Origin: Rhypophila decipiens
Taxonomy: Eukaryota; Ascomycota; Sordariomycetes; Sordariales; Naviculisporaceae
Direction: 5' to 3'
NCBI GenBank assembly: GCA_033297075.1
Contig: MU858275.1
Coordinates: 1-55,008, forward strand
Length of the DNA stretch: 55,008 bases
Shown here: positions 25,835-38,096 of the stretch, one piece after another
Numbering within the stretch: position 1 is the first letter of the stretch
Layout of the letters: each line of letters begins with the position of its first letter
The notes under the pieces: generated by a model
Told to the model about the DNA's origin: nothing
The model's input: the letters and a program-made list of their open reading frames with translations, nothing else
The model's database searches: none
Translations under genes and position numbers: made by a program

Positions 25835-26911
25835 ATATGGGTGTCGACTCGTCGAGGTGGACGGATTGGATTTTACTTTTTACTTTCTTGGATAATGAAG
25901 TTTGGGGATACTTGGAGACAGGCAGGATGTTGTCTTTCTTGCCGTCATGCATGAGCATATAGTTGTAGACAAAATTTAGAGTTTTTAACCTTGTGTGTCT
26001 CTTAATCCTTAACACCTCAGCAGGTGTCCTTTCAATTAAAGAGCTCCATGCTGATTCACGTTGCCCTTGAACATTTTCTGTTTACAGACTTGATCATATA
26101 AACAGATTCTTTACGTTCGATGGCCTCTTTATTTTCATGCAAAGTAAATAGACTCATAAACCACTAAGTTTATCCCGGAAAAGCCTCCTTTAGCATCCAG
26201 CATACCAACACCGCCGTGGTTGTGGATAGAACATCGGGTTACCATTCAATTGAATTTCATCTCGTTTTTTTACAAGCTAAAGTTTGGTGAAAGAATTGAG
26301 CAAATCTGGCACGACTTGTTCACATTGGGTTCCGGATGACCGAGTCTCATTCTCACCAAGGTGAAGAAATGTCTCACTCATTTCCAGCTCACCATCAAAG
26401 GTTTGCAAATTTTCAGAGCTTACATACAGACTTTGGTTACTACGTCGGGCCAAGGTTTGGCCTGTCTTACATTATGGGTACATTATATGCGGACAACACT
26501 GGCCAGATGGGGCGGATCTGCTTACTATGCCGCCATCATGACTCGCTTCCCCTCACTGAGCTGAAGGACAACCACCACGACTTCCAAGTTACTAGGTCTT
26601 ACCCTTCATCAGGCACAGGTCTATCAGAAGATTGTCAAAGTCCAGTAAGCTTGGCGTCCTTGCTCTCTGTCATCGTAAACATTAGGTGGGGGCCGTGATA
26701 TCTTTCCGTCGTTGTTTAATTACAACTCATTGCTCTTGAAGCCCTCGAAATACGCCATCTCATCCTCACTCGCTACAGTTATCCTTTCTCCTTAAGTTCG
26801 TCTTCATACCTCACAGACATCCTCGGTGGCCATATCGAGCCAAGCAGCCAGCCTCAAACAAGCCAAGCAAATCTATCAGCCCGTATCCAGCTCCCTAGTC
26901 CAACCTCCACA
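25835..26911. other. Intergenic region between P450 and aminotransferase
   Basis: About 1.08 kb containing the P450 3' UTR and the aminotransferase promoter. A 120-codon open frame at 26336-26698 (+) has no family resemblance. No RNA gene or clear repeat was recognised. Confidence 0.5.
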
Positions 26912-28188
26912 ATGGCAGCACCACCCCCAAAAGCCGACATCGGTAAGTAGATCCCGCCTCCCTGCCCACTATCCCATGTCATCAAGCCCACTAACCGTTC
27001 CCCATACTTATAGACTGGGCAAACCTCTCCCTAGCCGCGAACCTCACCGTAAACGGGCACATCGAGATCCGCCACTCCCGCTCAACCAACACCTGGTCCA
27101 ACCCAGTCTTCGTCTCATCCCCCAACATCTCCATCAACGGGCTATCTCCAGCCCTAAACTACGGCCAACAATGCTACGAAGGCCTCAAAGCCTTTCGCGT
27201 GCCCCTCTCCTCCTCCTCCCCCCAAACAAAGATCCACATCTTCCGCCCCAAATTCCACTCTGCAAGACTATCCCGTTCCGCGGCCTCAATAATGCTCCCC
27301 TGCCCTTCCGAGGCACTCTTTCTAGAATCCCTCCGTCAAGCAGTGGCCCAAAACGCAGAATACGTGCCCCCGCACGATACAGATTCCTACCTGTACATCC
27401 GGCCTGTTCTCTTCGGCTCGTCGGCAAACCTGGCGCTATCTCCCGGGGAGGAGACCATTCTCGCGATCTACGTCCAGCCCATCAGGCCCTATCACGGGTC
27501 TGACGCGCTGGACGGGCTCGTCCTGGACGAGTTTGATCGTGCCGCCCCCAGGGGAATGGGCCAGTTCAAGGTCGGGGGCAACTATGCCCCCGTCTGGCGC
27601 CATCAGGCCAGGGCCAAGGAGATGGGCTACGGGATCACCCTGCATCTGGATAGCAAAGAGCGGGAATTTGTCGAGGAGTTTAGTACCAGTGGCTTTTTGG
27701 GGCATTATACTTCTACACAGAAGAAAAAGGATGTGCTTGTTGTGCCGGTCACGGAGAGTGCCATTGCCAGCACGACGGCGGACAGCATTATTCGTCTTGC
27801 CGAGCTTGATGACCAACACTGGACGGTGGAAAAGAAGGAGCTTAGGTTTGGTGAAGTTGGGGACTTGGATGAAGTCGTTGCTGTTGGGACTGCGGCAAGT
27901 GCAGTCCCGATTAGAAGTATTACACGCCTTGAGACTGATCAAAAATTTGTATTTGACAAGTCAGAGAATGGCAAGTTGAAGGGGCTAGCTGGTCGGATGG
28001 CGGATATCCAGCGCGGCAGGGCAACGGATACAGAGGACTGGTGCTGGGTTGTTGACGGATATGAGAATACTTCTGTTGCTGTCACCGATCCTGTCGAGGT
28101 GAAGGCGGCCGAGCTTAGAGGTGGTGGAGGCCTTTTTGGTGCTATCGCGGCTAGATTAGGCCTCTGGGGGTCGGCTAAGAGCGCCTAA
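26912..28188 (+). CDS. Class IV (branched-chain-type) aminotransferase
   Basis: Predicted 401-aa PLP enzyme in two exons, 26912-26942 and 27014-28188; exon 1 encodes only MAAPPPKADI plus one base. Family landmarks are GLSPALNYGQQCYEGLKAFR near the start, RPKFHSARLSRSA, the cofactor Lys at about 196 in GQFKVGGNYAPVWRH, and EEFSTSGFLGHY. The last replaces the E(V)GTMN-type motif of primary branched-chain enzymes, and similar motifs occur in fungal BCAT-like proteins of secondary metabolism. These enzymes move an amino group from glutamate to a 2-oxo acid. In HC-toxin and apicidin biosynthesis a BCAT homologue is linked to fatty acid synthase genes and thought to aminate a 2-oxo fatty acid. By context I infer the same step here. 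A role in ordinary leucine/valine metabolism cannot be excluded from sequence alone. Confidence 0.9.
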
Positions 28189-29072
28189 CTGTACTGGTAG
28201 GGATGGTTGTAAGGTGGTACGATACAGTACTGAGCTGAGGGGTAAACTTATATAAGCGGTAATTTGCCGTGTAATCCGTTTCTTTTCGTTTTGTAAATAC
28301 AGCGCGTTTAGATAGAGCATGGTAATAATCCTCTTCGATCGTCCCGTACGGGAGCTGAGAACAAGCGCGAAGAAAATCCATCTTGTTGACTCCTTCGCGG
28401 GAAAGCCGTCTTGTGGCCCGTTCGGTTAGGATTCTCAAGCTTGTCATGTACGTTGGCGGTGGCATCATAGCTGTGCCGTGGCGATGCGCTTCGTTCATCC
28501 TTGAGACTAGTGCTCTGCCGCATCTTGGCGATAAATATCGCTCGGCGATTGAAGCTTCTGTTCTGCTGTCGAGGTTGAAGCTCGGGATACGACATGGGAC
28601 GACCGGCCTCTTTGACGAGCGCGGGATGTGGGAGTCGCTTGGCAAAGGGGCAACTGTGTGGCCCTGTGCAAATCTTAATATTGCAATTATAAGGCAGAAT
28701 GTGTGATGTTTCGAAAAGACTAGACCGAGATTAGCTGGGACTTGCTCGTCTGCTCATGAAAGCTGAGAATGAAGTTGCATCTGTGAGTCGGTGAATGTAA
28801 ACGATTCGGCGTCATTTGATCCGTCGGAGTTTTCTCCGCTGTGAAGAAAAAGTCTTTTTCTGCCTACACAGTAAGTCCTATAACATCAGCAAGCTGAGCG
28901 GTTGATTTAGGTGAAGGACTTGTTGCTGTGCGGCACGGCAAGCGGATGCGAACCATGGGACGGAGGGCGGAATGTCACTGCTGCATAAAGTGCCCGGAGT
29001 TAAAGTGACGCAAATAATTAAAGTGAGAAAAAGTTCCCGATGTGGATGTGGAGGCAGTGAAAAAAAAAAAAA

Positions 29073-29168
<96 letters not shown>

Positions 29169-29760
29169 ACAAAGACCAAAACCCACCGATGTGGTCACAG
29201 TGATCTTCAGGGGTTGTTGTCGATTTTGACTTGATATACGCCACTCTGGGCTTCAGCTAAGGCGAAGCTTTGGGCTCGGATAATAGTGTCGGCGGTGGTT
29301 CGGTGGAGGTTATAAATTTCTGCATGTCTTATGCGTTGACGCATGTGAGGTTTCTTTCTTGATCAGTGGTCTGTGATCTTTGTCGCAGATGTGAAAGTGG
29401 TCCATCATATTTTCTGTTTGGCTGTCTGATTTTCTCATCTTCTGAACTGCAAATCATCATCCAGGTAGTGAAAAGCAAGATTTGTGACATTTCCAACACA
29501 ATTATGGTCTATTGACAATATGCTTCCGAGCCCATGTTTACAGTCTCAGGGGCTGCAAATCTAAATCCCCAACCCAACCGATGCCTCTATCCAATACCAC
29601 TACAAAAAGTACATGCTTGACAATATCTTTTAAAGAATGTTATCCGTACCAACCAATCCCCGTGCGTGCAGACCAGTGAACGCTATATCCAATCTTGTGT
29701 TTACATCTCCGCGAGCATTGCTGTCCTCGGAGCGCCCAGTACCACGTATCAAGACACGCC
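28189..29760. other. Intergenic region between aminotransferase and RTA1-like gene
   Basis: About 1.57 kb between convergent gene ends. It contains the tetranucleotide microsatellite at 29060-29169 and otherwise no supported gene. Overlapping open frames on both strands around 28175-28706 look random. Confidence 0.5.
29060..29169. repeat. (GAAA)n microsatellite
   Basis: A run of about 15 A residues is followed by roughly 24 tandem copies of GAAA, nearly uninterrupted, between the 3' ends of two convergent genes. It creates artificial Lys/Glu/Arg and Phe/Leu/Ser open frames on the two strands that should not be annotated as proteins. A purine-only strand of this length can adopt triplex-type structures. 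Confidence 0.97.
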
Positions 29761-30954
29761 CTAATACCTGGTGCTAGAAGCCTCCGAGTCGACAATGCCC
29801 CTCTTGGCAGCCTTCTTCTCCTCGCGACGCATCATCTTGATAGCCTTCTTCTCCTTGCGCGAAATCTTGGGGAACTCGCTATCAGGCCCAATCAGGAAGC
29901 GACCCGGGTGGAAGACAGCCAGGATCAAGAGCGCCACCATCATGGGAAAGACATCCAGCGCATAGATGTACACCTCGTTGAAGGGAATCGGGTTCTCCGG
30001 ACCAAAGCCCTTGGCGAACTCGACGATGCGGAACATGATACGGATCTGTTTGTTTGTCAGCACTCATCCATCCAGATCGTCTGTCTGCGGGGGTCAAACA
30101 TACCGTGATAAACAACAACGTCCCATACAGAGCAAACAACAAAGGCCGATAACTCTTCTTGGGCACCCCACCAGTCTCATTGGCATAAGTATAGCCCACG
30201 TTGCCCACCTGGCTAACCCGCCTCTGGAAAACAATCATCAAGCCGACAAAAATAAAGATGAAAAACTGCTGCAGCGCCGTACCGCCGGTATAGATGTCCA
30301 GCCCGCGCTTGATATAATCAGGATCATTCCCGGGGCTGGCCATGACACCGCCAGCCGCCTGGATGATAAAACTGATAATATCAGCCAGGACAAACCACAT
30401 GCCGATAGTCTTTGCTTTGAGGAAAACCTTTTGCTCGGGGTGCCAGTACTGCACCATCCGGGCAAACGTCATGTACGCGTAGGCGTTGATCCACAGCGGT
30501 GCGAGGAGAAAGAGTAGTGTCCAGGCGACAGAGTAGGCGGATACTTGCTGGTCTTTTGTTCCGAGGCAGTGGATTGCAAAGGCGATGGTCTCCCAGAGGG
30601 AGCCCATTATTATTACCCACGAGTATTTCTAACCGTGGAACACATACATGTTAGGAATTTGCTTTGTTTAGTGAGCTGAGGGGTTGGGAAGGGAGAGAAA
30701 AAAAATACCTTCTTGTACAAGAACGCCTCGACAATGTGAATCACCGTGATGACGCCAAAGATGATGGCCACCGCCAGAGAGGGCGCAAACTGCGGGTCGT
30801 AGTTGTAGTAGGCGTTGCAGGCCGAGACGGGGACGTTGCCGTTCGGGCCGGGCACGGCGGAGACGCACCATGTGGGCGGCGCGTCCTCATCGTCTGAGCG
30901 TGTGGCCAGGAGCTGGGTTGTGGCTGTTGCCACAAGGTTGTGGAGGGTCGCCAT
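29761..30954 (-). CDS. RTA1-like seven-transmembrane protein
   Basis: Predicted 351-aa membrane protein in three exons: 30954-30709, 30628-30104 and 30045-29761. Hydrophobic segments include SLAVAIIFGVITVIHIVEAF, WTLLFLLAPLWINAYAYMTF, MWFVLADIISFIIQAAGG, QQFFIFIFVGLMIVFQRRV and VFPMMVALLILAVFHPGRFL, consistent with about seven helices. The conserved pattern of the RTA1 family is visible in LWINAYAYMTFARMV, ADIISFIIQAAGGVMAS and the region after QQFFIFIFVG. The C-terminus is strongly basic (RKEKKAIKMMRREEKKAAKR) and probably cytosolic. Fungal RTA1 proteins include the yeast resistance protein Rta1 and the sphingoid long-chain-base protein Rsb1. Inside a fatty-acid-based cluster, a role in export of, or tolerance to, an amphipathic amino-lipid product is plausible but inferred. 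Confidence 0.9.
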
Positions 30955-33900
30955 TTTGCTAGCTTTCTCCTCTTTATGCTGGTGAAGTTGATGTCGTCTT
31001 GATGCTGGAAAGTCCTCCTATTCTTTGCCAGAAAGAAATGGAGTGCAGACGGAAATGGATGTAAACAAATAGAATGAAGTTTGGAAGGAGGAAAAGGGGA
31101 AACGCCACAAAATCTTTCTCGGTTAGCAGGAAGAGATGATATCGTATGCTATGGTGATGAGAGAAAGAGAAATAGGAGTTGATGTCGAGGTCAGGTCAGG
31201 TCAGCTCAGAAATCTCACTGAATACACGAGAGAGAAGAAATCCACCGAGATGAAGAATGAAAAAGATAGGAATGCTACCTCTTCAGTTTCCTTTTGTGGG
31301 ATTTTCGTCTTAGTTGTAGCACCATAGCGCCAAGCCCCGTGTCACTGCAAGATTTCTGTCTCGTTGGCGACCAAGCCAGTAAAAGACCCTGTTACCCACT
31401 ATAATGGCTGAGTGCGAGAAGCCCACGTAAACCAACTGCAAAATCAGTGTCTGTTTGTCGTCCAAGCCAGGGTCTATATATTGCGGCGTAGGCTGACGCG
31501 CAGTGCACGTACGCAGCTCCCAGCCTTACTATATAGTACACTAATACTGAGGAAACATCAGCACTGTGCTGGACGCAAGCGCTGGAAACTGCTTGCCGCT
31601 CATCAGTGTTAGCAGCGTTGCACCGCTGTTGAGGCTTCGGCCTGTCCATATTGCTTTCCAACGGCACAGACAGAGATGTGCCGGGGAGGACCCCTGCCGA
31701 TCGCAACGGCTCGCGGTAGGGCAATGCTTACTACACGGTGTACAAGCCAATGAGGACCCTGCAAAAGTTCCGAAGCTGAGCCCCTGGTTCTGTGTTGTTG
31801 TTTCGTCAGTTGGGGGGCTTTTGCATTTTGGCGAGTGGCCCAATCAGAGACGGGCGATCCGACGGGTCCAGACTCGGCTCCCGGACTAACTGTTTTGGGT
31901 GCAGTTTGTTCCACGGCTAACAAGGCCTGTCATGATTGACACCAACAAGTGTTAGTGATCAGATACTGCAGAAAGAACATTTCCTGGAGGCTGGGACCGA
32001 CCAGGCAGGTAATGCAACTTGCACACATCCGACTCAGTTGAGCCGTTTGGGCCCAGGACTTGTCGCCAATATTTCATGCAAGCCTCCTATCGGCGTTTGT
32101 GCACTTGCACGGTTCGCCGTTGAGATCGCACAAGTTCCGTGCTGCGGCCTGATTTAAGTTTAAGCATATCCAGATCCCAGGCTTGGCTCGGACAAATCTT
32201 CAGATGGGATCTCTTGGCATGTCAGCGTGAGATTCTTGTAGAGGGTCGAAAGCTTACTCTGTCCTTCGCGTATAAAAAAAGTAATTGGGCCAAATTCACC
32301 ATGGGAGAGTTGGAACGAAAAAGGCGTCCAGTGTTGCGTTGCAGGATGCTGTCAGACTGCGTATGCGTAGGTACGGTAATTCGTTGCACTTGCGAGGAGC
32401 ACCAGCTCCGAAGCTCGTCTCGTCTCTGTTGATCCGCTCTCCATTCATCCGTCTTGGCAGGCAAGAGCGGCACAAACCTTCCATGGAGGCTTCCACGTGG
32501 ATTCTGCTGTCCCGTGTTTTCTTGTGGTGATTACTGATTACGCTGTAGTGAGCTCCTCCTAGGTACCTACTGAAAGGTGCCACAGCTGTCTCCATATTAG
32601 CGCTCCATCCCCCGCGGCGCAATTTAGCACCCAGATCTGTTAGGCTGAAAACACCTCGTATCGTGACTGCAACTCCTGGGGCGTTTGTTATGAATGGGCT
32701 TCCCCTGCTTTTGGGTTGGGTTTGAAAAGTACAGGTTGCATCTCTTCCATGATTCTCCTCGTCACATTCCCCGGACGCAAAATATGAGATGAAAACTTGA
32801 AACATGAAACGATCAACAGACGAGAATGAGGCTCCATCACCATCCTCCTCGTCTTGGCCGTTGCATTCTATTTCAAGGTGACCAACTGGACAATATTTGC
32901 ACTTTGAGAGATAACCGGCGATAAGAAGGATCTGATGTTCGTCCGAATTGCCTGCCACCCAGAGAGCTGCAGATCCTCCACAACATGTGCCTCCCCCCTC
33001 TGCAACCGTGTAATACATAGTATCTGATCCAGGCTGTCGGGCTTTTCTGAGACTTGCAGAGCAGGCTCACTCGGCGTGGAGTCTGAATACGACTCGACTC
33101 GAGGTTTTTCTCGCCATGGCGACCAGAAACGAAAATGTGCTGAGCTTGACGTTACAATGGGGGCTTCTTACACAAAACATACGCCAAGATTACCGTAAAG
33201 GTCTTAGAATAGCGAATCAGGTAATTCTGGTTGCCTGGCACTGCCAGCTCCGCTTGTTCTACACGACTGGGACATACGCGCTTACACTGCCAATGAGACA
33301 ACGGGCAAAAATGGTCAGTGAGACTCCGCGGATAATGTTCTTCGGAATAACCTCAATCCCTGACCTCTGCGTGATATTCGCTCACGAACTAGGAGAACCC
33401 CGGTCTTTGTCATGAACCCCACGGTGACAATGGATGTTGATGCTACAGAGCTCTACTACGCTGCGTACATGACGCTAGCTCTAGCGAATTCATCTTTTTT
33501 TGCGTCTCTCATCTTCCTGATTGGTAAACAGAAGATCTACTAAGCTTCTCAGCAGTTGACTCTCCATAATGGTAGCGCTGTTGAGAGGGTCCTGCATGGG
33601 CCATGGCCGTGAAGCCGGCGGACTCATGGATCGTCTTGGGTATGTGATCAGTAGATACAGACGGCAATTTTCCTTTCACGACATCAATCTGCTCACCGAC
33701 GACCAAAACCAGCAGGGGGTCATCTGTGTGTAGCCATCCATAGTTTTACGTTTGACTGGAGATGCTTTCACAAGTTCATGACATTAAACCAAGCTACCGG
33801 GCCCGACTTCCGCATCTTGTGGATCAACAAGATACAGCTAGCCACGTTGAAGGGTCGTGCGAGCTGACACTGCATCGGATGGAGACCTGGCCGACAGCTC

Positions 33901-36253
33901 ACTTCCTCCGAGGTTGTCTGTCTCGGTACATGTCGAAATCAATGGTACAAGACCATCAACAACTATCATCACCCCTATTTGTCAAGCAGTCTCAATATCC
34001 GTATTGGCTTTGAAATCAAGGTCATCTTCCCTAAAGATAACTCCTATCGCCAACGCGAAATCACAGCCGACCTCCTTTCGCCAAGCTATTTCCGACTACT
34101 ACCAGCAAAGACAAAGAAAGGGTTTAGTCAAGCCATAAGCTGACATACCGACACCCAACTATAGACCGACAACGCACTCGTACAACGACTTCAGTTGGTT
34201 CCGGCCCCAAAGGCATACCGATGAGATTCCTGGGAATTAATTAGTGGCGCCAGCTAGACAGCTCGGCCAAGACAGCTAGTCCAATGGAAATACTACAGAA
34301 GAGTCCATAGAGGAGTACGGGGAAGACCGTAGGGCACATCTCGTAGCATCCTCTCCCGTCGTTACTCTAGGTGCGGAGGTGGTAAAGGCCTGCTGTCATT
34401 ACTGGTATTGTGCCCCTTGAATGACTTGGACATTTCCTTAATGCATACGCTGTTGACTGGTACCGATACCAATACGGGGAATACAACCCCTGAGGCCTGA
34501 GCCAATCAACAGTCGTCTGAGTGGCACAACAAATCCGTACAATAGCCCTTACCACTTTCGGACATTGGTCTTTTTTCGCTTCGCCGTCAGCACCCAATAG
34601 AAATCGTACAATTGCTCTCGTCACTCTCTGAACACATTGCGAGATATTGCCCTTCTTCTCAGCAATGAATTGCTATTTTCCGTCTCGGCATTACCCGGAC
34701 CCAGCCGCATGCTGTGGGCTTTCGGCCCCGACTGGCACTTTCCAGACTGACGGTATCTCGTCAGACGGTGTTTTTTGGTCCTACTTGCCAAATTTGATTA
34801 CACTGAGCCCGTCAAATTCTCCCCGCCGAGTCCCCGCCGAATCCAACCTAGCACAGCATTTCAATTTACGGACTTGCACAGCATGACCCAATACCAGCGA
34901 CCCGGAATCATGCTGGTACCTACTCTGGACTTGTCAACTTGATGCAACTGAATTTCTGCGTACTAACGTGACAATTCCAGGCACTCGCGCAGGAGGATCC
35001 AGCCAACCACAGAGCTGCATAGGTTTGAAACCCATACCCAGTCCTCTGTACTAAGCTACTAACTGGCGCGGGGTCTGCAAAATCACGTTTTCCTGCTACC
35101 AGTTATCGTACCTGGCGGCCCAGCACCGTACTCGTCTCGGGGACCAAACCCCAGCTACACCTTTTGTTCGCCGTCTTGAGCCGTTTTACTAAACTACTAC
35201 CCCTGGCGAGACTGTCAACGGCCAGCGCCACGTCGGTACATAAAAATAAAACAAGAAACAGCCACCCCCCGAATAAGCTACTGTGTATCTCCGCAGTACC
35301 TCCCCCTGCCCAGCAAGCTTCATCTCATCAAGCCCCATAACCTAGCTCTGTATAATGCGGCTCAATTCAGAAACCTGACGGGACGAAAACAGACCAGACA
35401 GCTGTGGCAGAGGCAGCCTCATTCGTCCGGACTTTGCGACCCCTGTCCTCAGCTCAAAGGAGTAGGATGGCAATCCGGGGAGTAAGAGGAGTAACCAACC
35501 TTGGGCGAGCGTTCCTGACGTCGGACTCTAGGCTGCTGCAAACCGTCATATTACGATACGGCGTAAACTTCCTTTCTTACAAAGTGCCTGTCTGTAATAT
35601 GTACCTGACATGAGGAGTATGCATATCCGTATTGTTGCATGCTACGCTGCCCAAATCTCCACACTTTGACAAGGTAGCTTCGATTTCCGAGCCTGCTCAC
35701 GCGGGAGGCCGAGCAAGACCAGCGTTGCACTGGTCTTGGATCCCGGGGTAAGGGGCCGCTCCCGCCACGGAAAAGTCACTCCACCGTACCATACGTGGTA
35801 TGTTCTTGTTGACGGGACATCCAACTCACTGGAAAGCGCTGTGAAGAGTAAATGTGAGACCCCACTTTGGTAGGGGGTGCACAGAAGGAGGGCGCAGGAT
35901 CGAAGCTTGCTTTTTGCACGCATACGTGGGATACAGGGATTACAGCAAAGAGGAGCGGAGCTTTTCTTACCTCATACATGCTCATTTCAGCTTTCCATAC
36001 CACCCACTGTCATAGGACCACGGGCAAGGGGGGCAACTCCAAGTCTGATATAAAGAATCAAGCCATCCGCGGCTCGTCGATTCTACGTCTGATATTTACT
36101 TTGGTATTCTCTTGGATTGTTTCACCACAGACCTCATCTCTAGTCTGATCGGTCTATTTATCTTACTCTTGCTCACCTCTTTCGGTCCTCCTTACTACTG
36201 CTCTTTGCTCTCCATTCTCGCCTACCTCGTCACACTACCAGTAGACATACACA
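30955..36253. other. 5.3 kb gene-free stretch between RTA1-like and bZIP genes
   Basis: It contains the RTA1-like promoter on the left and the bZIP promoter on the right. Open frames (for example 32296-33018, -, 240 codons) have odd composition and no family resemblance. A short GGTCA-type direct repeat occurs near 31190-31208, an AGCTTACTCT at 32251-32260, a GGTACCTA word near 32562, and a CCCCGCCGA repeat pair near 34821-34845. No transposon ends or transposase fragments were recognised. Confidence 0.45.
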
Positions 36254-37505
36254 ATGGCCACGCCAACTTCAACGACCTCTGAGCCGGGCTCGCCCCCAGC
36301 CACCCGGTCGGGCCGAAGCCAGACCATCTCGTATGCCGATCTCATGAAGCCCGACGAGGACTGGAGGAATCTTCCCAACCCCGCAGACCGGAGAAAGATC
36401 CAGAACCGCCTCGCCCAGCGAGCCTACAGTAAGACTTGCATCGGTCGATATTTTCTCCGCCGGCCTTTTTCGCTGACACTTGCACCTAGGACGAAGCTTG
36501 AGGGACCGCAACAAGGAAGTAAAGCGTCTCAAGAAGCAATTGGAGATGCTCGAGGAGAGCCAAGGGTTGCGGGCATCCGGGTCCCCAGCGCCAGGAGATC
36601 AGCAAACCCCAGGCAGCTGCCCCGACAGCCCGCATCAGGTCGGCACTCCTCTCAGCATGGCCGACTCGCAGCAGGGAATGAGCGATTATCTCCAGGCATG
36701 GCCTCAGACGACCTCGATGCCGGGATCGGAACAAAATGGCCATCCGTCGTACTGGGGACAAGTGGTATCGCCTGATCTCGACTTTGGCATGGATTTTGAT
36801 TCGGTTCCCGAGTTGCTGCTGTCTCCCGAGTCAGAGTCTGGGCACCACTCCAATTGCCACGGAAAGAGCCAAGCAATGTGCACCAGCCCGCCAACACCGC
36901 AATACTCGCCATATTCTCATCCGATGGGCCCCGTCATGTCCTCGTCGGACCACCACTACTTTAACATGGACAGCACTGCGTCCATGCGATCAGCTTACAA
37001 CACTCCTCCTTACGGGTCTCCTAGCCCTTTGGACCAGTATAGCATCGACCCAATGCTGACGCTGGAAGCCATGTCTCCCACCTCGTTGCCGGCGAATAAA
37101 CCAACCTCACATCCCATGGACAGCAAAGCATGCTGCTGCGGTGGCCATTCCCACCACCATGGTCATCACTCGGGACATTCACGGCACAGCAGGAGTCCGT
37201 CAGTAGAGAAGAACATCAATAACTGGCAACCAATGCTCCAAGGTCTGGGAATCGACCACATCAATAACAATAACAAGAACATGGGAATGAACTTTGCAGC
37301 CCCTACCCCAAACACCACAACCGGGAACGGGGCAGGGGCTTCCAAAGTAGTTGCCTTTTTAATTCAGTACAACGCCGATGGGACAGTCCAGGGGATGCAT
37401 CCAGCCAGTGCTTCGGGCCTGGCGGAGAGCGGACTCGGAAGTCCCGGCACGGTCAACCCAGGAAACCTGCACCACCAGCAGGTCCAGGAGATGGGCGCCC
37501 ATTAA
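36254..37505 (+). CDS. bZIP transcription factor, probable cluster regulator
   Basis: Predicted 396-aa protein in two exons, 36254-36428 and 36490-37505; the 61-nt intron (donor GTAAGA, acceptor CCTAG) falls inside the basic region. Residues about 46-60 (RRKIQNRLAQRAYRR) are the DNA-contact helix with the pattern NxxAQxxYR, close to the NxxAQxxFR of the fungal Yap/Pap1 group. A short zipper follows (VKRLKKQLEMLEES). The rest is Ser/Pro/Gln-rich and likely disordered, with a Cys/His-rich stretch at about residues 273-296 (CCCGGHSHHHGHH and more His/Ser) that could bind metal. The C-terminal segment KVVAFLIQYNADGTVQGMHP is hydrophobic and may be structured. It lies between the two FAS genes, so it is the obvious candidate to regulate them, but direct control is inferred. 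The reading is intact. Confidence 0.9.
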
Positions 37506-37879
37506 TCTCTTTTGAACAGTTTTCCCTTTGTTTATATCAAGCATTACACTGTATAGATCTTTTGTATCACTACTTACTATCATATCACCTACTGTTTACT
37601 GTCTACCTTTTATACCTTTTTTGCTCTATACCGTTAGCAATCTCTCTCTCCCTCTTTCTTTTCTGCTTTGTCAATATTTTCTCTTTATATAGCGGTCAGA
37701 GAAGCTGGTCTCATGGTAGACAAATTTTATTTGCTGGATATTCTTGCCTTTGGCGTTGAGCAATGGAGTTGGTCTGGAAAGCGATTGCACTTTTTGTTTA
37801 TACTTTATACAGAAGACACCACAAGCTTCACAAAGAATAGTGTAGATCTCTTATACTTAAAAAGTTCAAATCTATCAAC

Positions 37880-38096
37880 TTGACTTACTCATCGCTTCTT
37901 TTCACAAATGACTTACTCATGACTTTCCGCCTTGGACACTCCGCCTGTGCAAACTTACTGCTGCCGTCGCCTCCACAAATTGGGGCAGCGTAAGCAACCT
38001 GGATCTCGACACGCTAAAACTCACCGACCTATGGCTCTCGGTGTCTATTTCGAACACAGCATCAGACTTAACTCGTTGAGACATTGACTTACTCTG
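37880..38096 (+). promoter_or_regulatory. TGACTTACTC motif cluster downstream of the bZIP gene
   Basis: The 10-mer TGACTTACTC occurs at 37881-37890, 37909-37918 and 38085-38094. The first two extend to an identical 12-mer, TGACTTACTCAT, 28 bp apart. The word combines TGAC and TTAC, the half-sites recognised by Gcn4/AP-1 and Yap-type bZIP proteins. A fourth copy lies just upstream of FAS beta. The function is inferred. The reverse complement contains GTAAGT, so minus-strand splice donors are an alternative reading. Confidence 0.4.

Noticed and set aside
28175..28706. Overlapping open frames on both strands after the aminotransferase
   Set aside because: The translations match no family I know, overlap each other and lack splice partners; likely 3' non-coding sequence.
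28878..29244. Open frames of Lys/Glu/Arg and Phe/Leu/Ser repeats on both strands
   Set aside because: They are translations of the (GAAA)n microsatellite with no start context, splice signals or flanking domain.
32296..33018. 240-codon minus-strand open frame in the RTA1-bZIP gap
   Set aside because: Its composition looks random, there is no recognisable domain, and no flanking exons extend it.
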